DNA of 64,000 bases from assembly GCA_000497125.2 (NCBI GenBank), contig CM035323.1, positions 8,001 through 72,000 of the forward strand, given 5' to 3'. The DNA comes from Spironucleus salmonicida. Taxonomy: Eukaryota; Fornicata; Diplomonadida; Hexamitidae. Shown here one piece after another: positions 1 to 12,022 of this stretch. The stretch's first letter is position 1. Each line of letters opens with the position of its first letter. The translations under genes were made by a program, and so were the position numbers. The notes beneath the pieces are model-generated. The model saw only the letters and a list, made by a program, of their open reading frames with translations. It ran no database searches and was not told the origin of the DNA.

Positions 1-575
1 AAAATCAACGGCAGAATTAGAGGATACTCTCCTACCGTCTGGTACTTAATAGCTGCTAGCTGCAACAGTACCTGATTTTCATGAAAATCAATTTTCTTTA
101 TACTTTTAGTCTAAAGAATATTTTTAGTATCAAAACTATTGTATAGCGAAAAGTACTGTAAATGGTAGTCTTTAATGCTATTTGCAAATTTAGCAAAATC
201 AGGTTCGCAGGTTGATTATACTGATAGCACATCTAGACCCATCTGTGCTGCGACAAGACCGATATTGCTCCATAAATTAGATTTTGCTAACAAATTTACC
301 TCATTAAAATCTGATATTTAAAACCGTACTTTATGTGCAATTTTCCCCAGCTTCTTGTAGAGCAGAATAACCTACAATGCGCAAAGCTACTCTTTCGTTG
401 TAATAATTGCACGTAGAATATATTTCTATTCACTATCAAGCTAGATAGATTAACTAATTTCGTTATCTCTTATGGTAAACTTAATCTATAAAATAGTATT
501 ACTAATTATTACATTTTTATTAACATCAACTGAAAATGGAATAGCGTCAAACTCGATAGATAAATCTGCAGTCAT
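1..575 (-). CDS. Large P-loop family protein, N-terminal part (copy X, runs off window)
   Basis: Reading from the ATG at 575 toward position 1 with TAA/TAG as glutamine gives 191 residues without a TGA. The rest lies outside the window. The sequence aligns clearly with the N-terminus of the gene at 37899-43014. Shared blocks include Y-I-L-R, T-T-K-E-Q-L-C-A, L-L-Y-K-K-L-G-K-I-A, N-I-G-L-V-A-A-Q-M-G-L, N-S-I-K-D-Y-H-L-Q-Y-F-S and H-E-N-Q-V-L-L-Q-L-A-A-I-K-Y-Q. The start is supported because the homologue begins with M-T at the same place. It is more diverged from that copy than the two tandem copies are from each other, so it is an older paralogue. Its position suggests another unit of the same array lies to the left. 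The P-loop part of the protein is not in the window. Function unknown. Confidence 0.75.
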
Positions 576-920
576 TTAAGAAGGAAATAGGAAAGATGTA
601 AAATATAATATATCAATATTATACATTAATGTAATATTATACTATGAATAAAAAACTCTACTTGCATTTATAATACATAATTTAATACATATTATAATTA
701 ATGAATGTTAAGCGTTTTACGAACTAAAAAGTATAAAATGAACTCGTGTAACTTTTCCATCTGCCTTTAAGCACTAGTATGGAATTAATAATATACAATA
801 CTACTTAATTATTACGCATTATTAGTAAGTGTAGGAATTTCCTAAAAATACATTAGCTCATCCGCTATGCATGATCCCACGCATCCCTATCGTTACTAGA
901 TGCAATAAGTAGCATCTTCT
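576..920. other. AT-rich spacer
   Basis: Very AT-rich sequence between the start of the minus-strand P-loop gene and the satellite array. No reading frame or RNA gene is recognisable. It presumably holds the promoter of the minus-strand gene, but no motif can be pointed to. Confidence 0.5.
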
Positions 921-3900
921 GCTGACCTAGCTGCCCTCTAGTAAAACTCATCCTACGAGGCATCGTTACCATCTAACATTAATCCATCCCTATGCTTCTG
1001 TCTTAATAAACATACCGAGTGAGACTGCAGACTATCATTTTTGATAGATTATGCATCATGCGGGTATTAAAGATAGAATACATGCAGTCTTCGGCATAGC
1101 CTGTGCTTGCATTACTAGTGAGAATAGCCTTCCTAGTGCTACTTTGTACCTGGGCTCATAAGTGAATATATATTAGTAAGCATAGTAGTATATTATATAA
1201 ATACAATAGTATATACTAAATATCCTTATAGGCACCACTCCCAATGCATACATACTACTAAACTCCATTTAAGTTATTACTATATATACTATAGTATTGC
1301 ATTGTCATCAATCACTATGCCAGTACCACTCACGCCTGCCTTGGTGCTGTCTATGGAAATACTTGGGGTACCGTACTGGTGGTACCCACTTCAGTAGCAG
1401 GCAGGTATTACACATAGAATATACAAACAGTCTTCGGCATAACCTGTGCTTGTACTCTACAGGTAAGAATAGCCTTCTTAGGCTACTGTGCACCTGGGCT
1501 CATAAGTGAATATATATTAGTAAGGGTAGTAGTATATTCTATAAATACAATAGTAATATATTATATATCCTTATAGGCACCACTCCCAATGCATATATAC
1601 TACTAAACTCCATTTAAGATATTATATATATACTATAGTATTGTATAGTCATCGAGCACTATGCAGTACCACTCATGCCTACCTTGGTGCTATCTATGGA
1701 ACTACTTGGGGTCCAGTACTAGTTGGTACCCACTTCACTAGCAGGCAGCTGTGCCAAATATGAAGGTTAAGCCATTATTCAGTATGCCAACAGCATCGAC
1801 TCAGGCTCGTAGCCCCAAAATGTGGAGGTCCTAAGCTAGCATAAGTTCAGTCCTGTTCTTAATAAACTATGATATTGCTACCTCGCTGGCTCCTGACCAC
1901 CAGCTAGCGCTATCTCGTCACCCCTGATAGCCACACTCTCGCTGACCTCGCTTTGGTACAACTCATCCTGCGAGTCGTCGTTACCATCTAACATTCATCC
2001 ATCCCTATGCTTCGGTCTTAATAAACATACCGGGTGAGACTGCAGAGTATCATGTTTGATAGATTATGCATCATCCGGGTATTAAAGATAGAATGCAAAC
2101 AGTCTTCGGCATAGCCTGTGCTTGTATTACTAGTGAGAATAGCCTTCTTAGTGATACTGTGTACCTGGGCTCATAAGTGAATATATATTATTAAGGGTAG
2201 TGCTATATTCTATAAATACAATAGTAATATATTATATATCCTTATAGGCACCACTCCCAATGCATCTATACTACTAAACTCCAATTAAGATATTACTATA
2301 TATACTATAGTATTGCATACTCATCAATCACTATGCAGTACCACTCATGCCTGCCTTGGTGCTGTCTATGGAACTACTTGGGGTACCAGTACTAGTGGTA
2401 CCCACTTCAGTAGCAGCCAGCTATGCCAAATATGAAGGTTAAGCCATTATACACTATGCCAACAGCATCGACTCAGGCTCGTAGCACCAAAATGTGGAAG
2501 GCCTAAGCTAGCATAAGGTCAGTCCTGTTCTTAATAAATTATGATATTGCTACCTCGCTGGGTCCTGACCACCAGCTAGCGCTATCTCGTCACCCTGATA
2601 GCCACACTCTCGCTGACCTCGCTTTGGCAAAACTCATCCTGCGAGTCGTCGTTACCATCTAACATTAATCCATCCCTATGCTTCTGTCTTAATAAACATA
2701 CCGAGTGAGACTGCAGAGTATCATGTTTGATAGATTATGCATCATGCGGGTATTAAAGATAAAATACAAGCAGTCTTCGGCATAGCCTGTGCTTGTACTC
2801 TACTAGTGAGAATACCCTTCTTAGTGTACTGTGCACCTGGGCTCATAAGTGAATATATATTAGTAAGCATAGTAGTATATTCTATAAATACAATAGTAAT
2901 ATACTAAATATCCTTATAGGCACCACTCCCAATGCATATATACTACTAAACTCCAATTAAGTTATTACTATATATACTATAGTATTGTATAGTCATCGAG
3001 CACTATGCAGTACCACTCATGCCTACCTTGGTGCTGTCTATGGAAATACTTGGGGTACCGTACTAGTGGTACCCACTTCAGTAGCAGGCAGGTACTACAC
3101 ATAGAATATACAAACAGCATTCGGCATAGCCTGTGCTTGCATTACTAGTAAGAATACCCTTCTTAGTGCTACTGTGTACCTGGGCTCATAAGTGAATATA
3201 TATTAGTAAGTATAGTAGTATATTCTATAAATACAATAGTATATACTAAATATCCTTATAGGCACCACTCCCAATGCATATATACTACTAAACTCCAATT
3301 AAGTTATTACTATATATACTATAGTATTGTATTGTCATCAAGCACTACGCCAGTACCACTCACGCCTGCCTTGGTGCTGTCTATGGAAATACTACGTGTA
3401 GCAGTACTAGTGGTACCAACTTCAGTAGCAGGCAGGTACTACACATAGAATATACTAACAGCATTCGGCATAGCCTGTGCTTGTACTCTACAGGTAAGAA
3501 TAGCCTTCTTAGTGCTACTGTGTACCTGGGCTCATAAGTGAATATATATTAGTAAGTATAGTAATGTATTATATAGATACAATAGTAATATATTATATAT
3601 CCTTATAGGCACCACTCCCAATGCATATATACTACTAAACTCCAATTAAGATATTACTATATATACTATAGTATTGTATAATCATCCAGCACTACGCCAG
3701 TACCACTCACGCCTGCCTTGGTGCTGTCTATGGAAATACTTGGGGTACCGTACTAGTGGTACCCACTTCACTAGCAGCCAGCTATGACAAATATGAAGGT
3801 TAAGCCATTATACACTATGCCAACAGCATCGACTCAGGCTCGTAGCACCAAAATGTGGAAGGCCTAAGCTAGCATAATCTCAGTCCTGTTCTTAATAAAT

Positions 3901-3965
3901 TATGATATTGCTACCTCGCTGGGGCCTGACCACCAGCTAGCGCTATCCTCGTCACCCTAATAACC
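921..3965. repeat. Composite tandem satellite array (about 344-bp R unit, some with a 328-bp S unit)
   Basis: An anchor reading CAG[T/C][C/A]TTCGGCATA recurs at 1085, 1428, 2100, 2771, 3115 and 3459. The spacings are 343, 672, 671, 344 and 344 bases. The short period is an R unit. The long period is R plus an extra segment S of about 328 bases, which contains the words CTCAGGCTCGTAG and AATAAACATACCG. The order is therefore partial S, R, R+S, R+S, R, R, R+truncated S. R units hold a conserved palindromic element, GGGTACCA-N7-TGGTACCC in its best copy at 2381-2403, and a short ACTATAGT palindrome. Open frames here are short and not conserved between units, so I read the array as non-coding satellite. 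Units differ by scattered substitutions, so it is not newly expanded. Confidence 0.85.
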
Positions 3966-3989
3966 ACATTTCCACTTGCCCTCTTCGCT

Positions 3990-4275
3990 CCCAGATCTCT
4001 AGATTTCGTGCAGCTCATGCAACTTTGTCCCTAATAAATTCCCTTCAGTGTAAAATTCGCTCTCGCGCTCTCGAGATTCCATGCAGTTATGGACCAAATT
4101 TCCGCGGAAATTGCACGAATCTATCAACCTTAAATCGGTGCAATCGGCGATTTTGCAGAATTAAAAACCGTACCGTTTGGGACATCTTGACGATGCTGCT
4201 TTTAAACTTCTGAGGATCGGTTTGCAGGGTGCTTTGCATTTACTCTTGGCGGTATCAGGCATGATGAAATAGTGC
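3990..4275 (+). pseudogene. GC-richer degenerate coding fragment, unassigned
   Basis: Directly after the satellite the composition changes to coding-like. A frame read with TAA/TAG as glutamine is open from about 3990 to a TGA near 4187, with blocks such as R-F-H-A-V-M-D-Q-I and E-L-K-T-V-P-F-G-T-S. Beyond the TGA, coding-like sequence (D-D-A-A-F-K-L-L-R-I-G-L) continues in another frame until about 4260, which suggests a frameshift. I do not recognise the family. There is no convincing start. Treated as the remnant of a gene. Confidence 0.35.
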
Positions 4276-5288
4276 TGAACGGAGTTATGATAGGTACATT
4301 CGATATGTAGTGGATAGGATTAGCCAAATGGTGATTGTGAATTGTCTGGGGAGCATCTTCAACACATTTTGATGGAATCGCATTTTGATTAAATTTAATG
4401 TATAATAAAATATGAAATCTCGATTTTTAAAGCGCTTCCGCTATCGATGGGAGGTTGCGACATTTAAGGCTTTAAAATTACTGCTCTGATAATTAAAATT
4501 ATATAATATGATATTTTATAAAAATAAGCATAGCTAGTGTTATTATATAGGGAAACTCAAATTATACATATGAGCAGATTTAGTTATATTTATATTTACT
4601 TGTGTAGGTTTTTGTTTACTGAGTATACAATATTAGTATTTAATATATATTGCAAATATATAGCATTATTTTAGATCAAAAACTCAGGTTAAAACTAATT
4701 AGTTCTAAATATTTGATATTCTTATAATTCATAGCATATTTTGGACTCAAAACCAGAATCTTATATCCTATGGAATGCATTAGCAACAATTTAGTGCATA
4801 GTGCTAGGGATAAATTTGATACTGTGCAGGATTAGTTAAGTTAAATACATCATGCAGATCATGTCTAATACTGAGTAAACTATATTTCTCTAAACTAGTA
4901 TTATAATTATTACCAACTGCATCGAAATATACTAATTATGGGTAAGCTTTTAAATCTATTTTTATTTAGTTTCTGTATGCTAGCTAAGTACCTACTGTGC
5001 GCCTTGCTAATATATTATATATCTGCATCGTTATAAAATACATAATTAGTAAAATAAGCGCTCTAGCAGCCCAACATAGCAGGATCACTCCTCTCAAATA
5101 CATAGAGTCCTGTAAAACCACACGAATAATATATTTAGTAAGATCTCTTTACATCTCTTGGCTAATCTCCCATCCTGAGCACCTACTGATACATCTTGCA
5201 CAAATAATTTCACTTGCTTTTATTATTGTTACTCTGATTAGCTCTGCTAACTCCTATCTACTAAAATAATAGTATATCATACACTATC
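4276..5288. other. AT-rich spacer
   Basis: About 1 kb of AT-rich sequence. A hydrophobic open frame lies around 4997-5270 but has no ATG and no recognisable motif, so I do not call it a gene. Confidence 0.5.
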
Positions 5289-5465
5289 ATGGATGTTCCA
5301 AGCCAGAGAAAGGATATACTAGATCGTGCTAGGTCAGCTTTTGGCAACAGGCCCCTATTTTTTTCAAAACATAATTCACAGGAGGTTATTAGTTAGGATC
5401 AATTAAAAGGGCATATTGGTAGCGGAGACGAAACGAAGGATAGTAACCTCCTATTGGGCTACTGA
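5289..5465 (+). CDS. Small hypothetical ORF, 58 residues
   Basis: ATG at 5289 to TGA at 5463-5465, with one internal TAG read as glutamine. The predicted product is hydrophilic and has no signal peptide, membrane span or known motif. Its composition is less AT-rich than the flanks, the only positive evidence besides the legal stop. It could equally be a fragment of a larger broken gene, since this region is full of such remnants. It lies 0.7 kb upstream of the Polinton-type ATPase remnant on the same strand. Confidence 0.2.
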
Positions 5466-6194
5466 TCCCTAAGAGTACCATGGTTAATCGTAACTAAACC
5501 CTGGTAATGATAATCTATCTGAAATGTTCATCTTTTAAAAGTAATGTAATTTATAAAGTTCAATATTGACATACTATATAAATATTACTTATTATAAAAT
5601 TTTAACAGATTTTAGAAATGATAAAGTACCATTGCAAATAATAAACTCTAAATATTTTAAATTGGTTTATTAAGATTCACATCATCGTATCAATAATTAA
5701 TATCACATCCTTCCTGAAGTTGAATATAAGATGTTTTATGATTAGTTTAAATTACAATTCGATAAGTATACTATTGATCCAACAGTAAAAATATAAATTT
5801 GAATGCATGTTTCAGCTATTAAACAAAGATAGATTTGGAGATTACAAAAACAACAGTAATTATTAAAAGATATCTTACAAGTGAACTTAATTCAGCTAAG
5901 TTCTTTAGACACTTAAATACAGTTTATATAAAATCAAATTAATGTGATGAAACCATTAGTATCTTAATATCTAAAAGTTTAATTCTGCAGCCTTTGAATC
6001 GAACTATATTTGTTTGCAAAGATATGACAAATAGAACTAATTAATTATCATTTAATATTTTAAATTAAACTGAAAGTAAAAGAGTTGCATCACAAGCAGA
6101 ACTTTAACAAGAATCAGTTTATATCTTTTGTAGGTTTTTGGTAAAGTGACATTCATTCATTTAATTTATTATTATTTTTGCTTCAATTAAATAT
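5466..6194. other. AT-rich region upstream of the Polinton ATPase remnant
   Basis: The sequence contains broken, glutamine- and lysine-rich frames on the plus strand interrupted by TGA codons. It may belong to the same decayed mobile element as the ATPase that follows, but no protein family can be recognised and no terminal inverted repeat was found by eye. Confidence 0.35.
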
Positions 6195-7264
6195 ATGGAG
6201 TACAATATACAATCAGACGAAATTCAATTTTTGATATAAAAAACAAAAAAATACTCGGATGCAACCGTCCGGACCCCAGGAGGTCTAAATTAAAATAATG
6301 GTTATGGTTATTTTGGACTTATGGGTTCAGCAGGAACAGTCAAAACGTATTCAATGAATAAAATAAATTAAGCATATTAGATTAAAGTAAACTATCAAAG
6401 TATAATTTAGATGACCCTTATTTAAACAATTGAGCTATAACTCATACATTCTTCTTAAGTCCAACTATCGATTGTGATTAAACTTATTAAATATCAAAAA
6501 CCAAAGATAATAGAATTAATATACCCTTTGTTGATTCGAATGGAAGGACATCAAAATAAAAGTTATTAATGTTATGCCAAGAATTATAGAAAATGAAAAC
6601 CATTATAAATCTATCATTGATAACATAAGATTAGATACGAACTACTTTAAAAGATAAAGAAATTAAAAAATGGAGATCAAAAACTATTCTTTCAAGTTTT
6701 TAAAAATATACTTTCACAATTCGAATGGGTAAAGCAATATTATTAAGAATGTTTAGTTTTATAGAAAGATTGCTTAGGTGATGATGTTGATTAGTATACG
6801 TAGTTGCTGTATGAATAAATTGGATTGCGTTATAATAAATATTAGATACGAATATAAAAATAGTTTTATTATTAGATGACATGAGTGGAAGTTCAGTATT
6901 TCAAACTACAACTGAATCTGATTTCTATAAACTAATTATTTAAAGAATATATCTTGGAATTTGGGGGACCATTTCATGTTTGCATTCTATTAAGAAATTG
7001 TATGGACCTTTTAGATAGTTGTTTACAACTTTCTTGTTAATGAACGGTCTCAAGGAAGAACATATAAAAGATATCTTTAAGGATATTGGAAGGATAACAA
7101 GTTAAGAATTCGAATCAAAATAGTTTATTGAATTGTATGATAGATCCATTGATTATTTTGGAAACGACTATTCGAAGAGAGGCTAATTCAAATATAGTTT
7201 TTTATATATAATTATTTAACCAGACCCAATGATCTTTATAAACTTTGATAAGCAAGTTAAGTGA
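6195..7264 (+). pseudogene. Polinton/Maverick-type packaging ATPase (FtsK/HerA, A32-like), frameshifted
   Basis: Several frames joined by frameshifts carry the landmarks of an A32-like DNA-packaging ATPase in the family's order. A P-loop-like G-S-A-G-T-V-K-T lies at 6324-6347, in frame with the ATG at 6195. F-F-L-S-P-T-I-D lies near 6449-6475. The word S-I-I-D-N-I-R follows near 6600-6640. A Walker B strand I-V-L-L-L-D-D-M spans 6860-6883. A C-terminal Y-S-F-L-Y-I block ends with N-F-D just before the TGA at 7262-7264. In Polintons and relatives this enzyme drives DNA into the capsid. The P-loop has valine where glycine is expected. At least two frameshifts and one internal TGA (near 6431) break the frame, so it is a relic. 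TAA/TAG are used as glutamine, so the element had adapted to the host code. The family call rests on motif order, not on a search. Confidence 0.6.
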
Positions 7265-7358
7265 ATATCTGTTAATTTTTATCTATATTTAAAAGATAGT
7301 ACCTTCATTTTTTAACCAAAGAAATGGTGAAGTTCATAAACGCAAAACTGCTGATTGA

Positions 7359-7727
7359 AGAAAAAGAGATGACCTAGCTTTCATCGAATTAGTAATAAAT
7401 AATGAACTCATAAAGATAAATAAGAAAGCTAGTACTAAATAGAAATTTGAAAGTAATAACGTATGTAGCAAAGTTGAATAAATAAGATTGCTTAATAAAG
7501 ATAGAGAAGTAATAGTTGTACTACCTTAAGAACTTGCACAATAGAACTATTATCATACTCCTGATGTACTTAGCACTATGCAAGAGTATAGTAAGTTTAT
7601 AATAATTAATAAGATTGAAACATATCAATTTGGCTCATACTATAAACAAATCTAATATTTATTAACTAAAGATGAAGTGAAAACTATTTAAAATATTTAA
7701 CCAGCTTCAAGACAACTATATTTCTGA
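7359..7727 (+). pseudogene. Unassigned ORF fragment, possibly part of the same element
   Basis: A frame of 122 codons is open between a TGA at 7356-7358 and the TGA at 7725-7727, with many TAA/TAG glutamines. It lacks an ATG near its start. It contains words such as V-I-V-V-L-P-Q-E-L and Y-Q-F-G-S-Y-Y-K-Q but no motif I can name. It lies on the same strand 95 bases after the packaging ATPase remnant, so it may be a second gene of the decayed Polinton-like element. Confidence 0.3.
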
Positions 7728-8384
7728 TTCAAAAGGATCCAAACAAAAAAAACAAAAGATCAAGTTCAGGAAAAGTACGAGTAGCCAGGGTTTAGAAAAT
7801 CATTCTGACGAAATTTTCTGTTACTTAAAATTGAGTTCGTCACCTCGGAATCTATTAAGTTAAACAATAAATCAAAGAAAAGAATTCTAATGACATTAGA
7901 AGACAGCGAATGAATCATCACTTTACTAAACTGACTGCATACTAAACTAATTCATCGCATGATATTTTCCCATAAAGCTCACTGCACTCAACACCTCCAA
8001 TTTTTTTTTGAGAATTATTCCTCCAATAACAGTTATACACTGGGACTTGCCAGCTAAACTGCATACAAGGCTCCACAGACATGTGACGGTGCATTCCCAC
8101 CGCCCGCATATTTTACGATATTCGTTAATGAAGGATTTACCTTTTCCGAGACTTTCTGAGCACAGTTCATTTTTCAAGATATATACAAAATATAGCAAAA
8201 CACATTTTCCGAGTAAACATTTACACAATATTATACATTAATTCTTATATATTATCCCCTGCCACATTTGAAAAATGCTTTCCCTGTCATACGAGATCTC
8301 GGAATCCAGTACTACGATTTTCGTAGCATTCGCGCTGCCCCCACAGTTGTTGCCAACAGATATTGAGATCACGCTCACAGACTC
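7728..8384. other. Intergenic region with weak ORFs
   Basis: A minus-strand frame (7872-8228, 118 residues, TGA stop) and an overlapping plus-strand frame are both open, but neither shows a recognisable motif. From about 8280 the composition turns GC-richer, marking the approach to the next degenerate genes. Confidence 0.3.
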
Positions 8385-8760
8385 CTAACTTCGCTGATCG
8401 CGCCCTCGCACCAGCTCGTGCTGGACTTCGCGCACCGCGTTTCGCCCAAAAACTCGGTATGCAGGGTCAAGAAGCAACAGCTGATGCTCGAGATCCAGAA
8501 GGAGGTGGACGGGAGCTGGGGCGAAATCGTCCGGTACCTCGCGCAGAGCTAGCAGCTCGCGGTCAGGAACGCCGCGTTCCGGCATCTGCACAGATGACGT
8601 GCCACTCGATGAAAGCAAGGAGACGCAAGATACCAATTGGAAGCTGATGTTCACCTGGGCCTTCCGCGCTCTGGAGCGAACGGTGCTGAAATATCTCGAC
8701 TGGTGCTACTGCAGCATACGACCACGATACTCGGAAAAGCGGATCTGGTGCTAGAAAATA
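8385..8760 (+). pseudogene. GC-rich broken gene segment, unassigned (possible N-terminal part of the flavoprotein)
   Basis: Two adjacent frames look coding because of strong GC bias at third positions. The first runs from about 8399 to a TGA near 8597 and includes Q-L-V-L-D-F-A-H-R-V and L-M-L-E-I-Q-K-E-V-D-G-S-W-G-E. The second continues in another frame from about 8595. I do not recognise the first segment. Just downstream, weak traces of an FAD-binding N-terminus (G-A-T-A-A-Y-D, then L-V-L-E-N-S in another frame, about 8700-8760) lead into the well-supported flavoprotein pseudogene. It may be its 5' part or a separate gene fused to it by deletion. Confidence 0.35.
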
Positions 8761-10245
8761 GCACACGTTGGTAGTGAATTCTGGCGCAGTGCATTCACGG
8801 CGGCTTCGGGCTCTGCAAGTGCAAGCAGGAGCTCACGGGCCAGAGTATGCGGAGCTGCTCGAGGCGGACTGCCTTCAGTCGAATTCGAGCATTCTTATGC
8901 ACTCGTTCGTGTTTCAGTGCACAGAAACTGGCAGCGGGTACACAATTTCGACCGTCACGAGGGGCCTCTGTGTGCGGCACTTCTCGGCAAAGGTGTTGAT
9001 TTCGGGAGCGGCTGCCGTGAGGGGGAGCGAGCATTCAGGTACTCGGCGCAGCAAATGATCAACATGGACGGGTAGCCGCCTGGGAAGAACGTGGAATCCT
9101 GGGTTCTGGCGCTATCGGTCTGACTATGGCCCACAAGTGCACTTTGGAGGGCGCGCGCTTTGGGCGTCTACGGGCTCTTACCGCGCTGCTCTGGCCTTTA
9201 GCGAAATGTCGAATAGTGCTTAACCGATTTCGGAATTCCGCTCCATCTGTCTACCACGGTTGTAAATCTAGTTGGGGAAACTCGGGTTACCGCGGTGGAC
9301 CTTGCTCCGGTGGATCCTGTAACTTTGCAGCCAGATCTCACGAAAACTACAAGGCTCGAATGCGACTGTTTGTTACTCTCGGTTGGCCTTATTCCGCAGG
9401 CTAAAGTTGCCGTTACTTTGGGTGGAAACGTGAATCCAAAAACCAGGCTTATAGAGGTTGATTCGTTCAAACGTGTTAGTGGGCGCTTCTTTACAGCCGG
9501 AAATTGCCTTTAGGTTCATGATTTGGCGGATGATGCCGCCGAAGAGGGCATGATGCTGGAAGAGCTGCCGCTCTTCTTTTGGAGACATCTGTAGCCCCTG
9601 GTACGCTGGTTGTACAAACTGATGAAAACGTATTGTTCTCTGTGCCGCAATTCCTTATCAAAGAGCTCGATTCATAGTCAATAAGCATCCGTGTCAATAA
9701 GATTCTTGGGAGATGCAAAGTTGTGGCGAGATGCGGATAACAATTGTGGGGGAGACTGAGGTTGCTCACGCCGTTCCAGCGGAGATGGTTCACGTTCGTA
9801 TAAAGAAAGTTGACAGTAATGTATCTATCGCAATTGAAAAGTTAGAAGAAGTGGAGGTTGATAAATCTCAAAGATAGATCACGTGTATTGTATGTCCTAA
9901 TGGGTGCAATATGCTTGTAAAAATCGGGAATACCAATGATATCGAAGAGATCACAGGCAATTAATGCAAATCCGGCATTAGCTACGCTAGATAAGAAATT
10001 GTTGAGCCGTTTAGAACATTTTCTACATCTATTGCAATAGAGAATGGCGAGACGACTAGACTTCCTGTAAAGCTTTCCAAGCCTATCCCTAGAAATAAAC
10101 TTATAGAGGCAGCTAAGAAAATAAGGCAATGCGTTGTAAAGGCCCCCATTATGATGGGCGATGTCGTACTTAAGGGAATTTTCGGCTCAAAGGTTGTAGC
10201 CTGCGCAGTGTCTTAGAAAAATGACATAGTGATAAGTTTTTATTT
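8761..10245 (+). pseudogene. GlpA-like FAD/NAD oxidoreductase followed by DUF1667 domain, multiply frameshifted
   Basis: The pieces match, in order, the flavoprotein that accompanies DUF1667 in anaerobic bacteria and anaerobic protists. They are Q-C-I-H-G-G-F-G-L (8787-8813), E-Y-A-E-L-L-E-A, the strand-and-loop block ending at a TGA at 9056, then I-N-M-D-G leading to the NAD-binding I-L-G-S-G-A-I-G-L (9096-9122). L-L-L-S-V-G-L-I-P and G-R-F-F-T-A-G-N near 9490 close the oxidoreductase part. After a further frameshift near 9570 the DUF1667 domain follows from about 9731. It carries C-I-V-C-P-N-G-C (9883-9906), a following N-Q-C-K-S-G, and M-M-G-D-V-V-L near its end. Such fused or adjacent modules are annotated as anaerobic glycerol-3-phosphate dehydrogenase in trichomonads and diplomonads. 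Here at least four frame changes and the lack of a normal TGA end show a pseudogene. Confidence 0.8.
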
Positions 10246-12022
10246 CTCGCTTAAATATTCAATCCGTTTACAGTAATGTGATGTAGACCAGCAGAAAATT
10301 GGTTAATATTAAATTTAGCATAATTTCAGTCTATTCTAATTACACTTAATTAAATTTCATTATAAATAATGTATGACTCCTCATGTTGCACCATATACTG
10401 TGCTTAGTCTGCAATCTTGTCAAAACTCATCTTATCAATAACTATTATAAATACATTAGTAGTCGTCACCAATATGCATCTGTACTAATTACATTAGTAT
10501 TTACATTCTAATAAGCCTTAACATTCTTGAAAAGGAATTCTTACTGTTTCTAGCCTAGTGCTCTTTTGTTATATAAATATGTTACTATGCTCGAACATTC
10601 TCACACCATACAAATTGTTAGTAATGTTCATATATAGCAAAATCAATTAATTTATCCTAACATAAATTTCATATTAGAAGAAACCCAATCCAGTTGCGTT
10701 AAATACAGTATTATACGATAAAGCCTATGAAATGATATGCAAATAATACCACTCTATATATCTCTCTACACATATTTAAATGGTATATACTCAAAATCGT
10801 GATATTATTAAGTACGAAACTGTCCAAAAATACATCACTGCTATGTATTACAAGTTTTTGATCCATTATAGTTTGTATCTAGAACTCAAACTGTTTCAAG
10901 AATATTGCTTGGAAAATGAAATTGTGCTCAATATTTTTGAAAGCAGCAATGGTTATTATTTTACATTATTAAACGCACAAAGGGGTGCATAAATAGTTGG
11001 GCAGTTATTGATAAGCTTTTGAAAAATTTAGGTTAAATTATTGATATATAGCGTTTCAGATAACGTATTTCGTGGATATAACTATTATGAGTAGTCGAAA
11101 TCGTTGTTGCGTCAGTAATAATCTACCGGTAGGTTAAATAAGCAATAAGTTTTATAGTTTGCATAGTTTATTACCTCATGTATGCGATGACTTTATAGGC
11201 TAAAAAAGACTAGTGACGATGTTTCGGTATAATCTTTTTAAATATTTCTATCAATAACTATTATATAGCAAATAAGTATGTTCCTTCAATAGCAATCTCT
11301 CCAAGTATAGCTATTTCATGTAATAGGATGCTATATATTTATCTGAATATAATTATATTAGAGTACCTAAATTTAATTATAAAAATTTCAAAACCTGCAT
11401 ACTATTATCGAGATAATATGACATATGTAAGTATTATTCTTGTTATTCGCGATTTGAATTTGAATTTCGCAATTATCGTAAGACTATGAAAAACGCAAAC
11501 CTGGTTCTAAGTGCACTGATAGCCTTGCCAAGCCTGATCAATACACCTCTAACTACAAAACTGATCCAAATGTGAGATTATATATTTTTCTTCCTTCGCT
11601 ACTGCTGACAGTTCTATCTGTCCAGCCTACTTACTGGTACTTGTATACAAAGATAAACTGCGTGTTGCTTGGTATTCTAGGTGATTGTACTTGTATAGTT
11701 GATATGATTTCTTATTATTCACCCAATTCGTTTTGGACTCGACAATGTATTATCAGTCAGTTCCGCTCTAACCAACTTTATTGGCATGGCCCTTGGAGTC
11801 CATACTTCCAGCTGCTCCTTGCATGACAAAATTTTATTTATTTCCTCTTTCGTAGTAGCTAATATTCATAGATATTTATGATCAATATGTTTCTTTATAG
11901 ATCTAGTATTTCTTGCCACAGAAACTTGTAACGCTAGATACTGCTCGAGGAAAGCTGACAACCAATAGACACGCACTACCACCATACGACAGCGAAATAT
12001 TATATTTCCTCGCTTTGAGATG
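10246..12022. other. AT-rich spacer with one small ORF
   Basis: Mostly AT-rich sequence. A plus-strand frame from ATG 10780 to TGA 11020-11022 encodes 80 residues rich in tyrosine, leucine and isoleucine, without a known motif. Another less AT-rich patch at about 11470-11830 holds overlapping short hydrophobic frames. None is convincing as a gene. Confidence 0.4.

Noticed and set aside
1085-3965. CRISPR array
   Set aside because: Repeat units are hundreds of bases long with no short direct repeats or unique spacers; this is a satellite.
4997-5270. Hydrophobic 90-codon ORF
   Set aside because: No ATG start, no motif, and in the host code the frame continues without meaning into the next region.
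6500-7120. tRNA genes suggested by TTCGAAT words
   Set aside because: The surrounding bases cannot form an acceptor stem or cloverleaf; the words fall inside the ATPase remnant.
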